A DNA stretch of 9,389 bases from Candidatus Aenigmatarchaeota archaeon. Its GTDB lineage: Archaea > Aenigmatarchaeota > Aenigmatarchaeia > QMZP01. The DNA is taken from assembly GCA_016202785.1 (NCBI GenBank), contig JACQOC010000008.1, forward strand, positions 1-9,389, in the 5' to 3' direction. This document shows positions 1 to 6,736 of the stretch, piece after piece; positions within the stretch are counted from its first letter, which is position 1; each line of letters begins with the position of its first letter. The notes beneath the pieces were generated by a model. It searched no databases, was not told where the DNA came from, and saw only the letters and a program-made list of their open reading frames with translations. Made by a program: the position numbers and the translations under genes.

Positions 1-1368
1 ACGCAAGCAGTTGCGGACTACGAGCTGCTGTCGCACGACGTAAGGCGATACAAGGAAGTGCTCAACTATTTCGTGCAGGCGGAAAAAGGCGTCACGCAGA
101 TGGTCAAGGGCCGGAAGCACTTCGCCAAGGACGAGCATGTGTTGCGCAGCCTGTTCGTCGACCGCATTGACGCATACACGGGCGAAGGCTACTCCCTGGT
201 GACCATGGCGCGGCGCTGGCCGACCATAATAACGGACTTTATCCGCATGAGATCGGAATGGGACGACGTGCAGCAGATCAAGCGCGAGTTAGACGTCACC
301 ATGGCCGAAGCGACCGTGCTCAAGACCAAGAACAAGCTGTTCAAGGAGTGGAAGGCGCTGTTCTTCCCGACCATAAAAGACCGGCTGGCGAGAATAGAAA
401 ACTTAGCCAACGCGCGCAAGATGTCGATCGACTCCTACCGGGAATGGGTCACCCCGTATGTGGCCAGGTTCAAGATGATGAAGGAGACGACGGAATCGCC
501 GGGCGGGCGGGCGGACATGCTCAACCACCACCTGATGACCCCGGGAGCCGGCCTGGCCCAGTCGGAAAGCTGGCTGCGCATCTGGACCTGGAAGCCGTTA
601 GTCCCGCAGGAGTTCAAGAAGCCGGAGCGCGTGAAAGAGAAGAAGGGCTTCATCATCGACCCGTACGACAACTTCGTCAAGGACTGGCAGGAGAAGATCA
701 ACCACCATTACCACCTTGTGGGCACCAAGCGCGAGATCAAGGAGGAAGAGGTGCGCAAAATGCTGCATGACTGGACCAAGCCGGAAGGCTCCTACCCGAT
801 GAGCCCGGAGACCAACATGGACCCGGACGCGTTATACTACTCGTTCTTCGACATCAAGTTCCTCTTCACCATGCTCAAGACCCCGCCGCCGAAAGGGATC
901 GAGGTGGACAATCCGATGCTGTGGATTCGGGGCTGGGTGGTATCGCAGAACGTCCTCTTGGTGCACCTGCTGGAGATGGAGGCGCGCAAGCGGGCGCTGG
1001 AAATGTACATCGGCCAGCTGGTGGGCTTGAAAGAGGGGGAGGAGGAGATAAAGGAAAAGATCGAGAAGATTTTCGAGGCGGAGCAGGGCCCGCAAGGCAT
1101 CCGGCAGTCCTGGCAAGCCTTCACGCAGGGCATCAGCGGCAGCTCGAAACATATCCGCAAGCACGAGACGTTCAAGAAGGCGTACCATGCGCTGGACAAG
1201 TTTGCCCACCTGTTCGTCCGCTACGGGCCGTACGAGCCGGTCTTCAAAGAGCGGGTGTCGAAAGGCTTTACCCGGGAATTAGGCATCGAGTACACCCGGA
1301 TGGTGGAGTTCATGCTGCGCAAGATGGAATCATACCGGGACATGCACGGCCAGCGGCTGTACGAGTAG
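1..1368 (+). CDS. Unrecognised large helical protein, 5' end outside the window
   Basis: The reading frame is open from base 1 to the TAG at 1366-1368, giving 455 visible residues. A GTG at 58 could be read as a start, but the codons before it are protein-like (beginning TQAVADYELLSHD) with no stop, so the gene most likely enters from the left and is partial here. The protein is hydrophilic and rich in charged residues and predicted helices. It has tryptophan-rich stretches (around WLRIWTWKPL and LWIRGWVV), a PPP turn, and a Glu/Lys-rich helical segment near GEEEIKEKIEKIFEAE. I see no signal peptide, membrane segment or catalytic motif I can name. The next gene lies 45 bases downstream on the same strand, so the two could be functionally linked, though that gene may have its own promoter. 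I do not recognise the family. That the gene is real is well supported by its length and regular codon use. Confidence 0.85.
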   Translation, partial: TQAVADYELLSHDVRRYKEVLNYFVQAEKGVTQMVKGRKHFAKDEHVLRSLFVDRIDAYTGEGYSLVTMARRWPTIITDFIRMRSEWDDVQQIKRELDVTMAEATVLKTKNKLFKEWKALFFPTIKDRLARIENLANARKMSIDSYREWVTPYVARFKMMKETTESPGGRADMLNHHLMTPGAGLAQSESWLRIWTWKPLVPQEFKKPERVKEKKGFIIDPYDNFVKDWQEKINHHYHLVGTKREIKEEEVRKMLHDWTKPEGSYPMSPETNMDPDALYYSFFDIKFLFTMLKTPPPKGIEVDNPMLWIRGWVVSQNVLLVHLLEMEARKRALEMYIGQLVGLKEGEEEIKEKIEKIFEAEQGPQGIRQSWQAFTQGISGSSKHIRKHETFKKAYHALDKFAHLFVRYGPYEPVFKERVSKGFTRELGIEYTRMVEFMLRKMESYRDMHGQRLYE

Positions 1369-1378
1369 CCGCTTGGAT

Positions 1379-1387
1379 CTTAATTAA
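1379..1387 (+). promoter_or_regulatory. Possible TATA box for the TIM-barrel gene
   Basis: CTTAATTAA is centred about 31 bases before the ATG at 1414, a little far for a leaderless start. A better-looking TATAAAT lies at 1404-1410, but it would put transcription inside the coding region, where no alternative in-frame ATG, GTG or TTG is found nearby. The promoter is therefore uncertain, and read-through from the gene on the left is also possible across the 45-base gap. Confidence 0.35.
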
Positions 1388-1413
1388 CCGCCGCGGGGCT
1401 TACTATAAATGGC

Positions 1414-3339
1414 ATGGAACAGCACTCTAGCGACGGGCACGGCGCGCTGCGCAAGTCGACTGGCAAGGGCGTTTTTCTCAAGACCAAGCAGTTCCGCGTC
1501 GGCGTGACTTCCGGCATCTATTATGCGGCACGCTCGGAGGAGCTGGCCAACGCCATCCGCAAGCTGGGTTACACTTTGACCCGGGGCGCGGACTGCATGG
1601 AAATAGCTGCTGACGTCGCCCACGAGGTGCCGTACAGCCACGGCCGCGAGATCCGGCACATGGCGCGCAAGCAGGAAGTGCAAGTGCTGTTCCACGGCGA
1701 CCTGCAGGTCCCACTGGAAATACCGGAACGGGCTGACTGGCGCGACGCGCACGACCGCATGACCAAATCGATACGGTCGGCCATCTATGCCGGGGCGGCG
1801 TACATCGACTTCCATGCCAGCCTGAACTTCTGGCTGGAGATGCAGACGTATGGCGGGCGCAAGCTGACGACAGCGTTCGTCGACCACGATGGCCGCTTCA
1901 TCAAGCACATACTGAAGGAGAACGCCAAACTCAGGGAATGGTTCATCGAGAAGAAATGGCACCATTACGTGCACCAGATACTGAAGGAGAAGGAGCAGTC
2001 CCAAGCCCGGATTGACGGGGAATTCTATCGGCGGAAGAAGGAAGAGGAGATCCGGGATGCGACGCGGGATTTCTCCCAGAAGCAGGAAGAGCTGAACCAG
2101 CTGCGGGCGGCCATAGCGCAGGGCCGGGCCAGCGCTGCGGAGTTGCGGGAAGCCAAGAAGCGGGCCGCGCAACTGGAGGCTGCGGTTGCCAAGTTGAAGC
2201 AGCAGGCCGACCAGCGCGAGCAGGACGCAATAAAGGAGACGACCGAGCACCATGACCAGATCTACAAGGCCGCGATACGCAAGAAGCTGGAGCGTGGGGA
2301 GGAGTGGGACACCGAAGAATTGCGCGCCGAGCTGGGGCTAGTTGACGGTTACATCTTCATGGCTTACCATCTTTTTTTCACCAAAGACCCGATGTGGGTG
2401 GCCATGGCCGAGCAGTATAAGGACGTGCTGATCGGCCCGTATGCCATCAACTACAAGGACGACCGCTGGCTGGACAAGGCCTGGCGGCACGCCGAGGAAA
2501 CCAATGACCGGCGCTTCAAGGAGTTCTTTTACGCCGCGGTCGGCAGCAAATACCTGGAGGGCCACCTGAAAGCGGCGTTCCACTGGCTGGAGGAGAAGTT
2601 CATCAAGGAAGAGATACCGAAGGTGGCCAAGGACAGGGAAGAGGAAGCGGAGCTGAAACACATAGCAGAAAACCTGATCATCGGCATGGAGAACCCGGAT
2701 TCCCGCTCGCCCGAGTATGCCGGCCTGTTCATCCTGTGGCGCACCAAGCAAATTTACGCTGCCGTCAAATCCATCCGCGACCGCTACCCGCAGTGGGGCA
2801 AGCGCGTGATGATGATCGTCGACCATGAGCACTTGGCCAACCAGGGCCTGGACGCCCTCAACGAGAGCAACGAATCGATCGCGAAGATCAAGGATTTCGG
2901 CGAGCTGGTCGTGTCAGTGCACGCCAACCACCCCAATCCGCTCCAGCCGCACATCGAAATAGAGATGGGCGACGTGCTGCTGTACACCTTGCTGCACAAC
3001 CTGCGCAAGACCGGCTTCGGCAAGAAGCGCGTCGGCTACCTTATTTTCGAGCGCGGCGGCGGCGAGGACCCGTTCAAGCACTCGGTAGACAACTTGCGGC
3101 TGATGGCCTACTACCTGGAGCAGGACGTCAAGCCGGACGACCTGCCGCCGGAGTTCTTCGGCGTCGAGGGCCTGCAGGCCGGCAGCTACATGCGCCAGCT
3201 GCAGATTGTCCGCGACCATACCTGGGACGTGATGAAGGACCTGCTCGAGATACCGGAGGAAGAGTGGACCTTCCTCAGCAGCACGGCCGTCAAGAAGGGC
3301 AAGAAGCCGGAGCAGTTCAAGCGCGCCGAGTTCCGCTAG
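1414..3339 (+). CDS. Endonuclease IV / xylose-isomerase-like TIM-barrel protein with long coiled-coil insertion
   Basis: This is a 641-residue protein. Its two ends carry the signature strands of the AP endonuclease 2 / xylose-isomerase-like TIM-barrel superfamily. Residues 26-35 (QFRVGVTSGI) look like strand 1. FHGDL (H94) and IDFHASL (H134) follow. GMENPDS (E426) resembles the LEN motif of endonuclease IV, VDHEHL (D470, H471, H473) its DTCH-type motif, SVHANHP (H503) its HxND strand, and IFERGGGED (E546) its final glutamate. Between H134 and E426 lies an insertion of roughly 240 residues. It includes a Lys/Glu/Gln-rich likely coiled coil at about 195-275 and further helices to about 410. 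Classical members are about 280 residues, so this one is more than twice that length. It is probably a metal-dependent enzyme. The substrate could be damaged DNA or a sugar, and the sequence does not say which. The ATG at 1414 is the only reasonable start. Confidence 0.85.
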   Translation: MEQHSSDGHGALRKSTGKGVFLKTKQFRVGVTSGIYYAARSEELANAIRKLGYTLTRGADCMEIAADVAHEVPYSHGREIRHMARKQEVQVLFHGDLQVPLEIPERADWRDAHDRMTKSIRSAIYAGAAYIDFHASLNFWLEMQTYGGRKLTTAFVDHDGRFIKHILKENAKLREWFIEKKWHHYVHQILKEKEQSQARIDGEFYRRKKEEEIRDATRDFSQKQEELNQLRAAIAQGRASAAELREAKKRAAQLEAAVAKLKQQADQREQDAIKETTEHHDQIYKAAIRKKLERGEEWDTEELRAELGLVDGYIFMAYHLFFTKDPMWVAMAEQYKDVLIGPYAINYKDDRWLDKAWRHAEETNDRRFKEFFYAAVGSKYLEGHLKAAFHWLEEKFIKEEIPKVAKDREEEAELKHIAENLIIGMENPDSRSPEYAGLFILWRTKQIYAAVKSIRDRYPQWGKRVMMIVDHEHLANQGLDALNESNESIAKIKDFGELVVSVHANHPNPLQPHIEIEMGDVLLYTLLHNLRKTGFGKKRVGYLIFERGGGEDPFKHSVDNLRLMAYYLEQDVKPDDLPPEFFGVEGLQAGSYMRQLQIVRDHTWDVMKDLLEIPEEEWTFLSSTAVKKGKKPEQFKRAEFR

Positions 3340-3350
3340 CCGGGCAAACG

Positions 3351-3359
3351 CTTTTAATT
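3351..3359 (+). promoter_or_regulatory. TATA box of the acetyltransferase gene
   Basis: CTTTTAATT is centred about 25 bases before the ATG at 3380, with no Shine-Dalgarno site in between. This is the spacing expected for a leaderless archaeal transcript, and it supports 3380 over the out-of-frame ATG at 3370. Confidence 0.55.
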
Positions 3360-3379
3360 GTCAGACAGAATGAAAATAC

Positions 3380-3880
3380 ATGATTCCGACCAAAATACCC
3401 GGCTTCGAGTTGCGCTTTGCCGGGCCGGCTGACGTGCCGCTGCTGCTGGCTTTCATCCGCGAGCTGGCCGGCTATGAGAAGCTGCTGCATGAGGTGACCG
3501 CTACCGAAGCAGCCTTGCAGGAAACGCTGTTCGGCCACAGGCGTGTTGCCGAAGCCGTCCTCGGCTTCTACGAAAAGAAGCCGGTAAGCTTCGCCATCTT
3601 CTTCCACAACTATTCCACTTTTCTCGGCCGCCCCGGTCTGTATCTCGAGGACATCTTCGTCAAGCCGGAGGTGCGCGGCAAGGGGTTCGGGAAAGCCATG
3701 CTCGCCTACCTGGCATGCCTTGCCAAGGAGCGCGGCTGCGGGCGCTTCGAGTGGTGGGTCTTGGACTGGAACAAACCAGCGATTGGTTTCTACCAGAAGC
3801 TCGGCGCAGTGCCGATGGCCGACTGGACCGTGTACCGGCTGGCAGGCAAGGGGCTGGCCAAACTGGCCGCGGAGTTCTAG
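3380..3880 (+). CDS. GNAT N-acetyltransferase, diamine (SSAT-like) type
   Basis: This 166-residue protein probably transfers an acetyl group from acetyl-CoA to a small amine in the cytoplasm. LYLEDIFV (88-94) followed by RGKGFG (99-104) is GNAT motif A, the acetyl-CoA pyrophosphate loop with the R-x-x-G-x-G/A pattern. WNKPAIGFYQKLGA (130-143) is motif B, and Y138 sits where the catalytic tyrosine of spermidine/spermine acetyltransferase lies. The N-terminus (IRELAGYEKL) and the C-terminal DWTVYRL also follow the SSAT/thialysine acetyltransferase pattern, and the length is typical. A polyamine or a thialysine-like amino acid is therefore the likely substrate, but this is inferred from family resemblance. 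The gene has its own TATA box and starts 40 bases after the TIM-barrel gene. It is convergent with the next gene, with only 23 bases between the two stop codons. Confidence 0.92.
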   Translation: MIPTKIPGFELRFAGPADVPLLLAFIRELAGYEKLLHEVTATEAALQETLFGHRRVAEAVLGFYEKKPVSFAIFFHNYSTFLGRPGLYLEDIFVKPEVRGKGFGKAMLAYLACLAKERGCGRFEWWVLDWNKPAIGFYQKLGAVPMADWTVYRLAGKGLAKLAAEF

Positions 3881-3903
3881 CCGACCGCAGTGCGTACCGG
3901 AAA

Positions 3904-4419
3904 TCACCGTTCTTCCAGCAATGGCAGCATGTCCTTGAAGTCCGGGGAAAAGATGGCAAGAAGAATGCCGATGGTCTTTATGACCCAGATCTTCATGGAA
4001 AGCAGGCCGTCCATGCTCCGGTAGCGCGGGTCGCCGCCTGCCATCCGGCTTTTCAGGGTAGCCAGCGGGTCGGCCGACTCGAAAATGCGCAAGGCCGCAT
4101 CCGCCGAACCGGCAATTATGACGGCCGGGTTTGCTGCTTCGCCCTTCGTCAAGGATTTCACTTTGTTGCCGGTTATCTCCAGCAGAAGCGCGTAAGTATA
4201 GCGCCTCGGTTCGCCATAGAAAATGTCCGTGGCAGGGTAGCTTGGAACTATGTACGCCTGGATTTTCGCATCGCCGATTATCCAGTCGAATCCGGCCGGC
4301 AGCTGCGCGCCGACCAGCCGGCCGTCAGTTATTTCAGTTACATGCTGGTCGAGCGTCTTGGCGCTGGCCAGGCTGGCGCTGGCGACCAGCAACAAGATAG
4401 GCAGCAACAGCAGCCGCAT
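3904..4419 (-). CDS. Exported protein with SCP2-like domain
   Basis: This is a 171-residue protein read from the ATG at 4417-4419. The frame is open further upstream, to an ATG at 4497. The inner start is preferred because a strong TATA box (TTTTATATGC) lies about 27 bases before it and because it begins directly with a signal peptide. That peptide is MRLLLLPILL followed by an Ala/Ser-rich region, with likely cleavage after ASA at residue 20. Residues 75-157 resemble the lipid-binding SCP2 fold seen in many small archaeal proteins: a hydrophobic strand (YALLLEITGNKV), then NPAVIIAGSADAALRIFES, ADPLATLKSRMAGGDPRYRS, and a hydrophobic final helix (IWVIKTIGILLAIF, 144-157). The last helix could instead anchor the protein in the membrane. 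The SCP2 assignment is by eye and moderate. Export is better supported. Lipid or hydrophobic ligand binding outside the cytoplasm is inferred. Confidence 0.72.
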   Translation of the reverse strand: MRLLLLPILLLVASASLASAKTLDQHVTEITDGRLVGAQLPAGFDWIIGDAKIQAYIVPSYPATDIFYGEPRRYTYALLLEITGNKVKSLTKGEAANPAVIIAGSADAALRIFESADPLATLKSRMAGGDPRYRSMDGLLSMKIWVIKTIGILLAIFSPDFKDMLPLLEER

Positions 4420-4440
4420 AAGTAAACTTTGCACCGCCGC

Positions 4441-4450
4441 GCATATAAAA
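4441..4450 (-). promoter_or_regulatory. TATA box of the exported protein gene
   Basis: Read on the minus strand this is TTTTATATGC, centred about 27 bases before the ATG at 4419. It is one of the clearest TATA boxes in the window and fixes the start after the upstream in-frame ATG at 4497. Confidence 0.65.
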
Positions 4451-4477
4451 CCAGAGCAGTCCCAAGCGGCTGGAAAG

Positions 4478-4487
4478 CTCTTTATCC
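4478..4487 (+). promoter_or_regulatory. TATA box of the small membrane protein gene
   Basis: CTCTTTATCC is centred about 24 bases before the ATG at 4506, with no ribosome binding site between. Together with the minus-strand box at 4441-4450 it forms a compact divergent promoter pair. Confidence 0.5.
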
Positions 4488-4505
4488 GCCCGGCCAATCT
4501 TAGTA

Positions 4506-4835
4506 ATGGAGCGCGACACCGACCGGCCGTTGACCAGCCGCACCGCCGCCATCAAGGGCCTGGTGGCCGGCATGCTGCTTGCGTCTGGCATCATGCAGGA
4601 CGCATTGCCGTTGAAGGCCATCCTTGCCGCCATTGGCCTGCTGGTGCTGGTCGATTCCCTGCTGCCGGCGTCGCGCGAGCTGTACCTCTGGAGCGCGCTC
4701 ATCGCGCTGGCTGCCGGCTTCCTGGCCGGGTTTGCCGCCGCTTCCAGCAACCTTGCTTCGCTGTTCCAGCTCCTGGCAGCAGTAGGCTTTGCACTGGTTT
4801 ACGGCCTGGCCATTGCGCGAAAAATGCGGCATTGA
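4506..4835 (+). CDS. Small multi-pass membrane protein, unrecognised
   Basis: This is a 109-residue, very hydrophobic protein. A short charged N-terminus (MERDTDRP) is followed by three or four likely membrane helices at about 14-31, 36-54, 61-80 and 84-103. The tail is basic (RKMRH), which suggests that the C-terminus faces the cytoplasm. Many helix positions are Gly or Ala, so the helices may pack tightly. I find no catalytic or transport signature and do not recognise the family. Longer frames on the minus strand overlap this region, but they are basic or low-complexity shadows, whereas this frame has a clean hydrophobic pattern and a well-placed TATA box. It diverges from the exported SCP2-like gene and could share its control, which is suggestive of a cell-envelope role but not proof. 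Confidence 0.75.
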   Translation: MERDTDRPLTSRTAAIKGLVAGMLLASGIMQDALPLKAILAAIGLLVLVDSLLPASRELYLWSALIALAAGFLAGFAAASSNLASLFQLLAAVGFALVYGLAIARKMRH

Positions 4836-4873
4836 ACGGGCTGGCACGCAGGTAAAAAATGGAGCCAAGCCAC

Positions 4874-5290
4874 TCAGCCGATGTGCTTCTTTACCAGCCG
4901 CAGATACTCCCAGAAATCGCTGCGGTCCTTCCTCAGTTCCCGCAGGAATTGCCCCATGTCTACGCTGGCATAGCGGTGCACGATGCGGTTGCGGAGGCCG
5001 ACTACCGGCGCCACTTTCTTGGCGAAGCCGGCAGGGAATGCGCCCTGCTTTGCCAGCAGCTGGAAAGAGCTCTGGAAATCGTCAGGGATAGCCAGCTTTT
5101 CCGCCCGTATCAGGTGCAGGTTAATGTCCACCATGCTGTCCACGATGAGCTGCAGCAGCCGCTCGGCGGCGCGCTGCTTGAGGAAATCGGCACCTATCTC
5201 TTGGTCGGAGAAGCCCAATATTCGTTCCAACTCGTCGGCAAAAGCGCTGATGTCCGCCAGCTTCTTGATGACCAATTGCCTGTCAATCAT
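4874..5290 (-). CDS. hepT: HepT-type HEPN toxin ribonuclease (DUF86 family)
   Basis: This 138-residue all-helical protein is the toxin of a MntA-HepT pair. HEPN toxins cut RNA as dimers through an R-x4-6-H motif. Here it is RNRIVHRY at residues 100-107, with R100, H105 and Y107 matching the R-x4-H-x-Y form. In characterised pairs, the tyrosine of this motif is the residue AMPylated by the antitoxin. The following ASVD is also typical of HepT. I chose the ATG at 5288-5290. A GTG two codons upstream (5296), immediately after the mntA stop, is also possible, and its GGTG may act instead as a weak ribosome binding site for the ATG. The toxin follows the antitoxin in the same operon, so translation is probably coupled. 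All the key residues are present, so the toxin looks intact. Confidence 0.93.
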   Translation of the reverse strand: MIDRQLVIKKLADISAFADELERILGFSDQEIGADFLKQRAAERLLQLIVDSMVDINLHLIRAEKLAIPDDFQSSFQLLAKQGAFPAGFAKKVAPVVGLRNRIVHRYASVDMGQFLRELRKDRSDFWEYLRLVKKHIG

Positions 5291-5296
5291 ATGCAC

Positions 5297-5692
5297 CTAT
5301 GCCCCAACCCGTTGCCTGAGCCGCTCCTCCCGCATTGCCATTAGCGGCCTGGATTCGTGGTAGAGCTTTATCGCATACAGGCTGAAGCTGTTGAAAAGCG
5401 ACCGTCGGCCTTCGTACAAGACTTTGCCGCTCTTGGCAACTTGATAGGCAAGCAGTGGCTGCATGTGCCGGAGCGGGACCAAGTCGATGTCCTTGGCGTG
5501 GCAGGCATGTGAAAGGGCGGCTGCCAGCTGTGCTTCGCGGCGAAGGGAAAGCCCCCCGGGGGCAAGGTATGCTATGTCCACATCACTTGACTTGTGGGCG
5601 TCGCCTCTAGCCTGGGAGCCAAATAGCACTAGCATTTCCACCCCGAATTTTGCGGCCAGCTGTGCCATTTTCTTGCGGTCGGTGCGCAACAT
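5297..5692 (-). CDS. mntA: MntA-type minimal nucleotidyltransferase antitoxin
   Basis: This is a 131-residue nucleotidyltransferase-fold protein. GSQARG...SSDVD at residues 25-39 fits the GS-x10-D-x-D signature exactly: G25 and S26, then D37 and D39 as metal ligands. D70 in KDIDLV is a good candidate for the third carboxylate. Characterised MntA antitoxins use ATP to AMPylate HepT at its active-site tyrosine and so block its RNase. The frame can be extended two codons to a TTG at 5698. The ATG at 5690-5692 is preferred because a TATA box lies about 24 bases upstream, at leaderless distance. The stop codon is within a few bases of the hepT start. The C-terminal helix (LFNSFSLYAIKLYHESRPLM) is typical of this antitoxin group. 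I expect an active antitoxin. Confidence 0.92.
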   Translation of the reverse strand: MLRTDRKKMAQLAAKFGVEMLVLFGSQARGDAHKSSDVDIAYLAPGGLSLRREAQLAAALSHACHAKDIDLVPLRHMQPLLAYQVAKSGKVLYEGRRSLFNSFSLYAIKLYHESRPLMAMREERLRQRVGA

Positions 5693-5710
5693 AAACAATA
5701 TTTGCCGCGC

Positions 5711-5720
5711 GCTATAAATG
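5711..5720 (-). promoter_or_regulatory. TATA box of the mntA-hepT operon
   Basis: Read on the minus strand this is CATTTATAGC, centred about 24 bases before the ATG at 5692. No other promoter-like box is seen between mntA and hepT, so one transcript probably carries both. Confidence 0.6.
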
Positions 5721-5765
5721 CCTGCCGCGCTACTTGACCGTGGGGCAAAATCAGCGTTTGGAAAC

Positions 5766-5775
5766 CTTTTTTAAG
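5766..5775 (+). promoter_or_regulatory. TATA-like box of the PHP gene
   Basis: CTTTTTTAAG is centred about 27 bases before the ATG at 5798, consistent with a leaderless transcript. A second A/T run (CTTAATATT, 5784-5792) is too close to the ATG to serve as its TATA box. Confidence 0.55.
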
Positions 5776-5797
5776 CCTTTGGCCTTAATATTCACGT

Positions 5798-6637
5798 ATG
5801 CTGGCAGAGTTGCATTCTCATACCTATTACTCCCACGGCACCAAAGTCTTCTATGACGGCGTCAATTCGCCAGACGAGATGGTAGGCCGGGCCGCGCAGT
5901 TAGGCCTTGGTGCCATAACAATAACTGACCACAACACCCTGAACGGGGTGCATAAGGCGTTGCGCTCCAGGCTGGACCGGAAATACAACATCAAGGTTTT
6001 CAAAGGCGAGGAGATCAGCACCAACCAGGGCCACTTGCTCGCCATCGGCATTGAAGAGGCGATAAAGCCGCACCTGGACGTGCAGGAAGCGGTCGATTTG
6101 ATCAGGCAGCAGGGCGGCCTGTCCATCGCTCCGCACCCGTTCGACATCAAGGGCGACGGACTGAAGAACAATGCCATCCACTGTGATGCGGTCGAGACTT
6201 TCAACGCGATCAACATCGACCGGCTGTCGAACCGGGCCGCGCGGCAGTTTGCCGAGAAACACGGCAAGCTAGTTACGGCTGGCTCAGACGCCCACACTAC
6301 TGAGATGGTCGGCAATGCCGTCATCAACGCGGACTTTGAGCACGTCGATGGCCTGCTCAAGGCCATCCGGAACGGCAACATAGAGTTCCAGGCCCGCTAT
6401 GCCAGCGTGCCGATGATGTCCAACCTGGCGCTGTCCAGGCTGCAGCTGTCGTATGACCATTTGCTCGATTACATGGAAGACAACTACTCCTGGCCGCGCA
6501 GAACCGTGGCCAAGAAGGCGCTGGGCCTGGTGGAGAAGGACCACATCGACAGCGTGTTCAAGGCGCTGTCCTACACCACCTTCGCCGGCGTGCTCATCTA
6601 TAGCGGCGCACGCCACGTGTCCAGATTTCGCATCTAA
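5798..6637 (+). CDS. PHP-domain metal-dependent phosphoesterase
   Basis: This is a 279-residue protein with a complete PHP metal centre in order: HSH at 6-8 followed by YSHG (H13), TDHN at 43-46 (D44, H45), GEE (E71) at 70-72, GHL (H79), APHPF (H113), E133, and GSDAH at 162-166 (D164, H166). PHP enzymes of this type hydrolyse phosphoester bonds with two or three metal ions. Relatives include TrpH/YciV-like nucleases and nucleotide phosphatases, and histidinol-phosphatase is a more distant cousin. The substrate cannot be read from the sequence. About 80 residues follow the PHP core, with a hydrophobic stretch near the end (TTFAGVLIYSGA) that could bury in the fold or touch the membrane. The gene diverges from mntA-hepT and is convergent with the TrmB-type gene. 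Confidence 0.92.
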   Translation: MLAELHSHTYYSHGTKVFYDGVNSPDEMVGRAAQLGLGAITITDHNTLNGVHKALRSRLDRKYNIKVFKGEEISTNQGHLLAIGIEEAIKPHLDVQEAVDLIRQQGGLSIAPHPFDIKGDGLKNNAIHCDAVETFNAINIDRLSNRAARQFAEKHGKLVTAGSDAHTTEMVGNAVINADFEHVDGLLKAIRNGNIEFQARYASVPMMSNLALSRLQLSYDHLLDYMEDNYSWPRRTVAKKALGLVEKDHIDSVFKALSYTTFAGVLIYSGARHVSRFRI

Positions 6638-6664
6638 GCGGCGGCGAAAATAATCATGCCTTCT

Positions 6665-6674
6665 GAACGCGTTC
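6665..6674. repeat. 10-bp perfect palindrome in a convergent intergenic gap
   Basis: GAACGCGTTC reads the same on both strands. It lies within the possible loop of a wider hairpin whose arms are GGCGGC (6640-6645) and GCCGCC (6678-6683). It falls just after the PHP stop codon, so a role in 3'-end formation is possible. A palindrome this short can also arise by chance. Confidence 0.4.
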
Positions 6675-6695
6675 TCAGCCGCCACTTGCTACAAC

Positions 6696-6715
6696 TGTAT
6701 CAAAATGTTGATACA
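6696..6715. repeat. 20-bp inverted repeat between the PHP and TrmB-type genes
   Basis: The arms TGTATCAA (6696-6703) and TTGATACA (6708-6715) are perfect 8-base inverted repeats around a 4-base centre (AATG). The site lies in the 99-base gap between two convergent genes. It could be a bidirectional transcript-end hairpin, although the stem is AT-rich and no long T-tract follows. It could also be a binding site for a dimeric regulator. No second copy was seen elsewhere in the window. Confidence 0.75.
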
Positions 6716-6736
6716 ATCGTATAAACCGTGGCACAT

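Noticed and set aside
58..60. GTG as the start of the first gene
   Set aside because: The same frame is open and protein-like from base 1 to base 57, so the gene most likely begins outside the window.
1403..1410. CTATAAAT just before the TIM-barrel start codon
   Set aside because: As a TATA box it would start the transcript inside the coding region, and no suitable in-frame start codon follows until the conserved part of the protein.
1384..2253. Long open frame on the minus strand (289 codons)
   Set aside because: It lies opposite the TIM-barrel gene and is a leucine- and arginine-rich low-complexity product of GC-rich codons. It has no domain signature and no promoter.
5798..6637. Histidinol-phosphatase or DNA polymerase PHP assignment
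   Set aside because: The PHP core is complete, but nothing in the sequence or neighbours points to histidine synthesis, and no polymerase domain is attached, so only the general phosphoesterase call is kept.
6656..6724. 22-codon open frame in the PHP-TrmB gap (begins MPSERVLSRH)
   Set aside because: It has no ribosome binding site, no TATA box at the right distance and no recognisable sequence, and it overlaps the inverted repeat. It could be chance.
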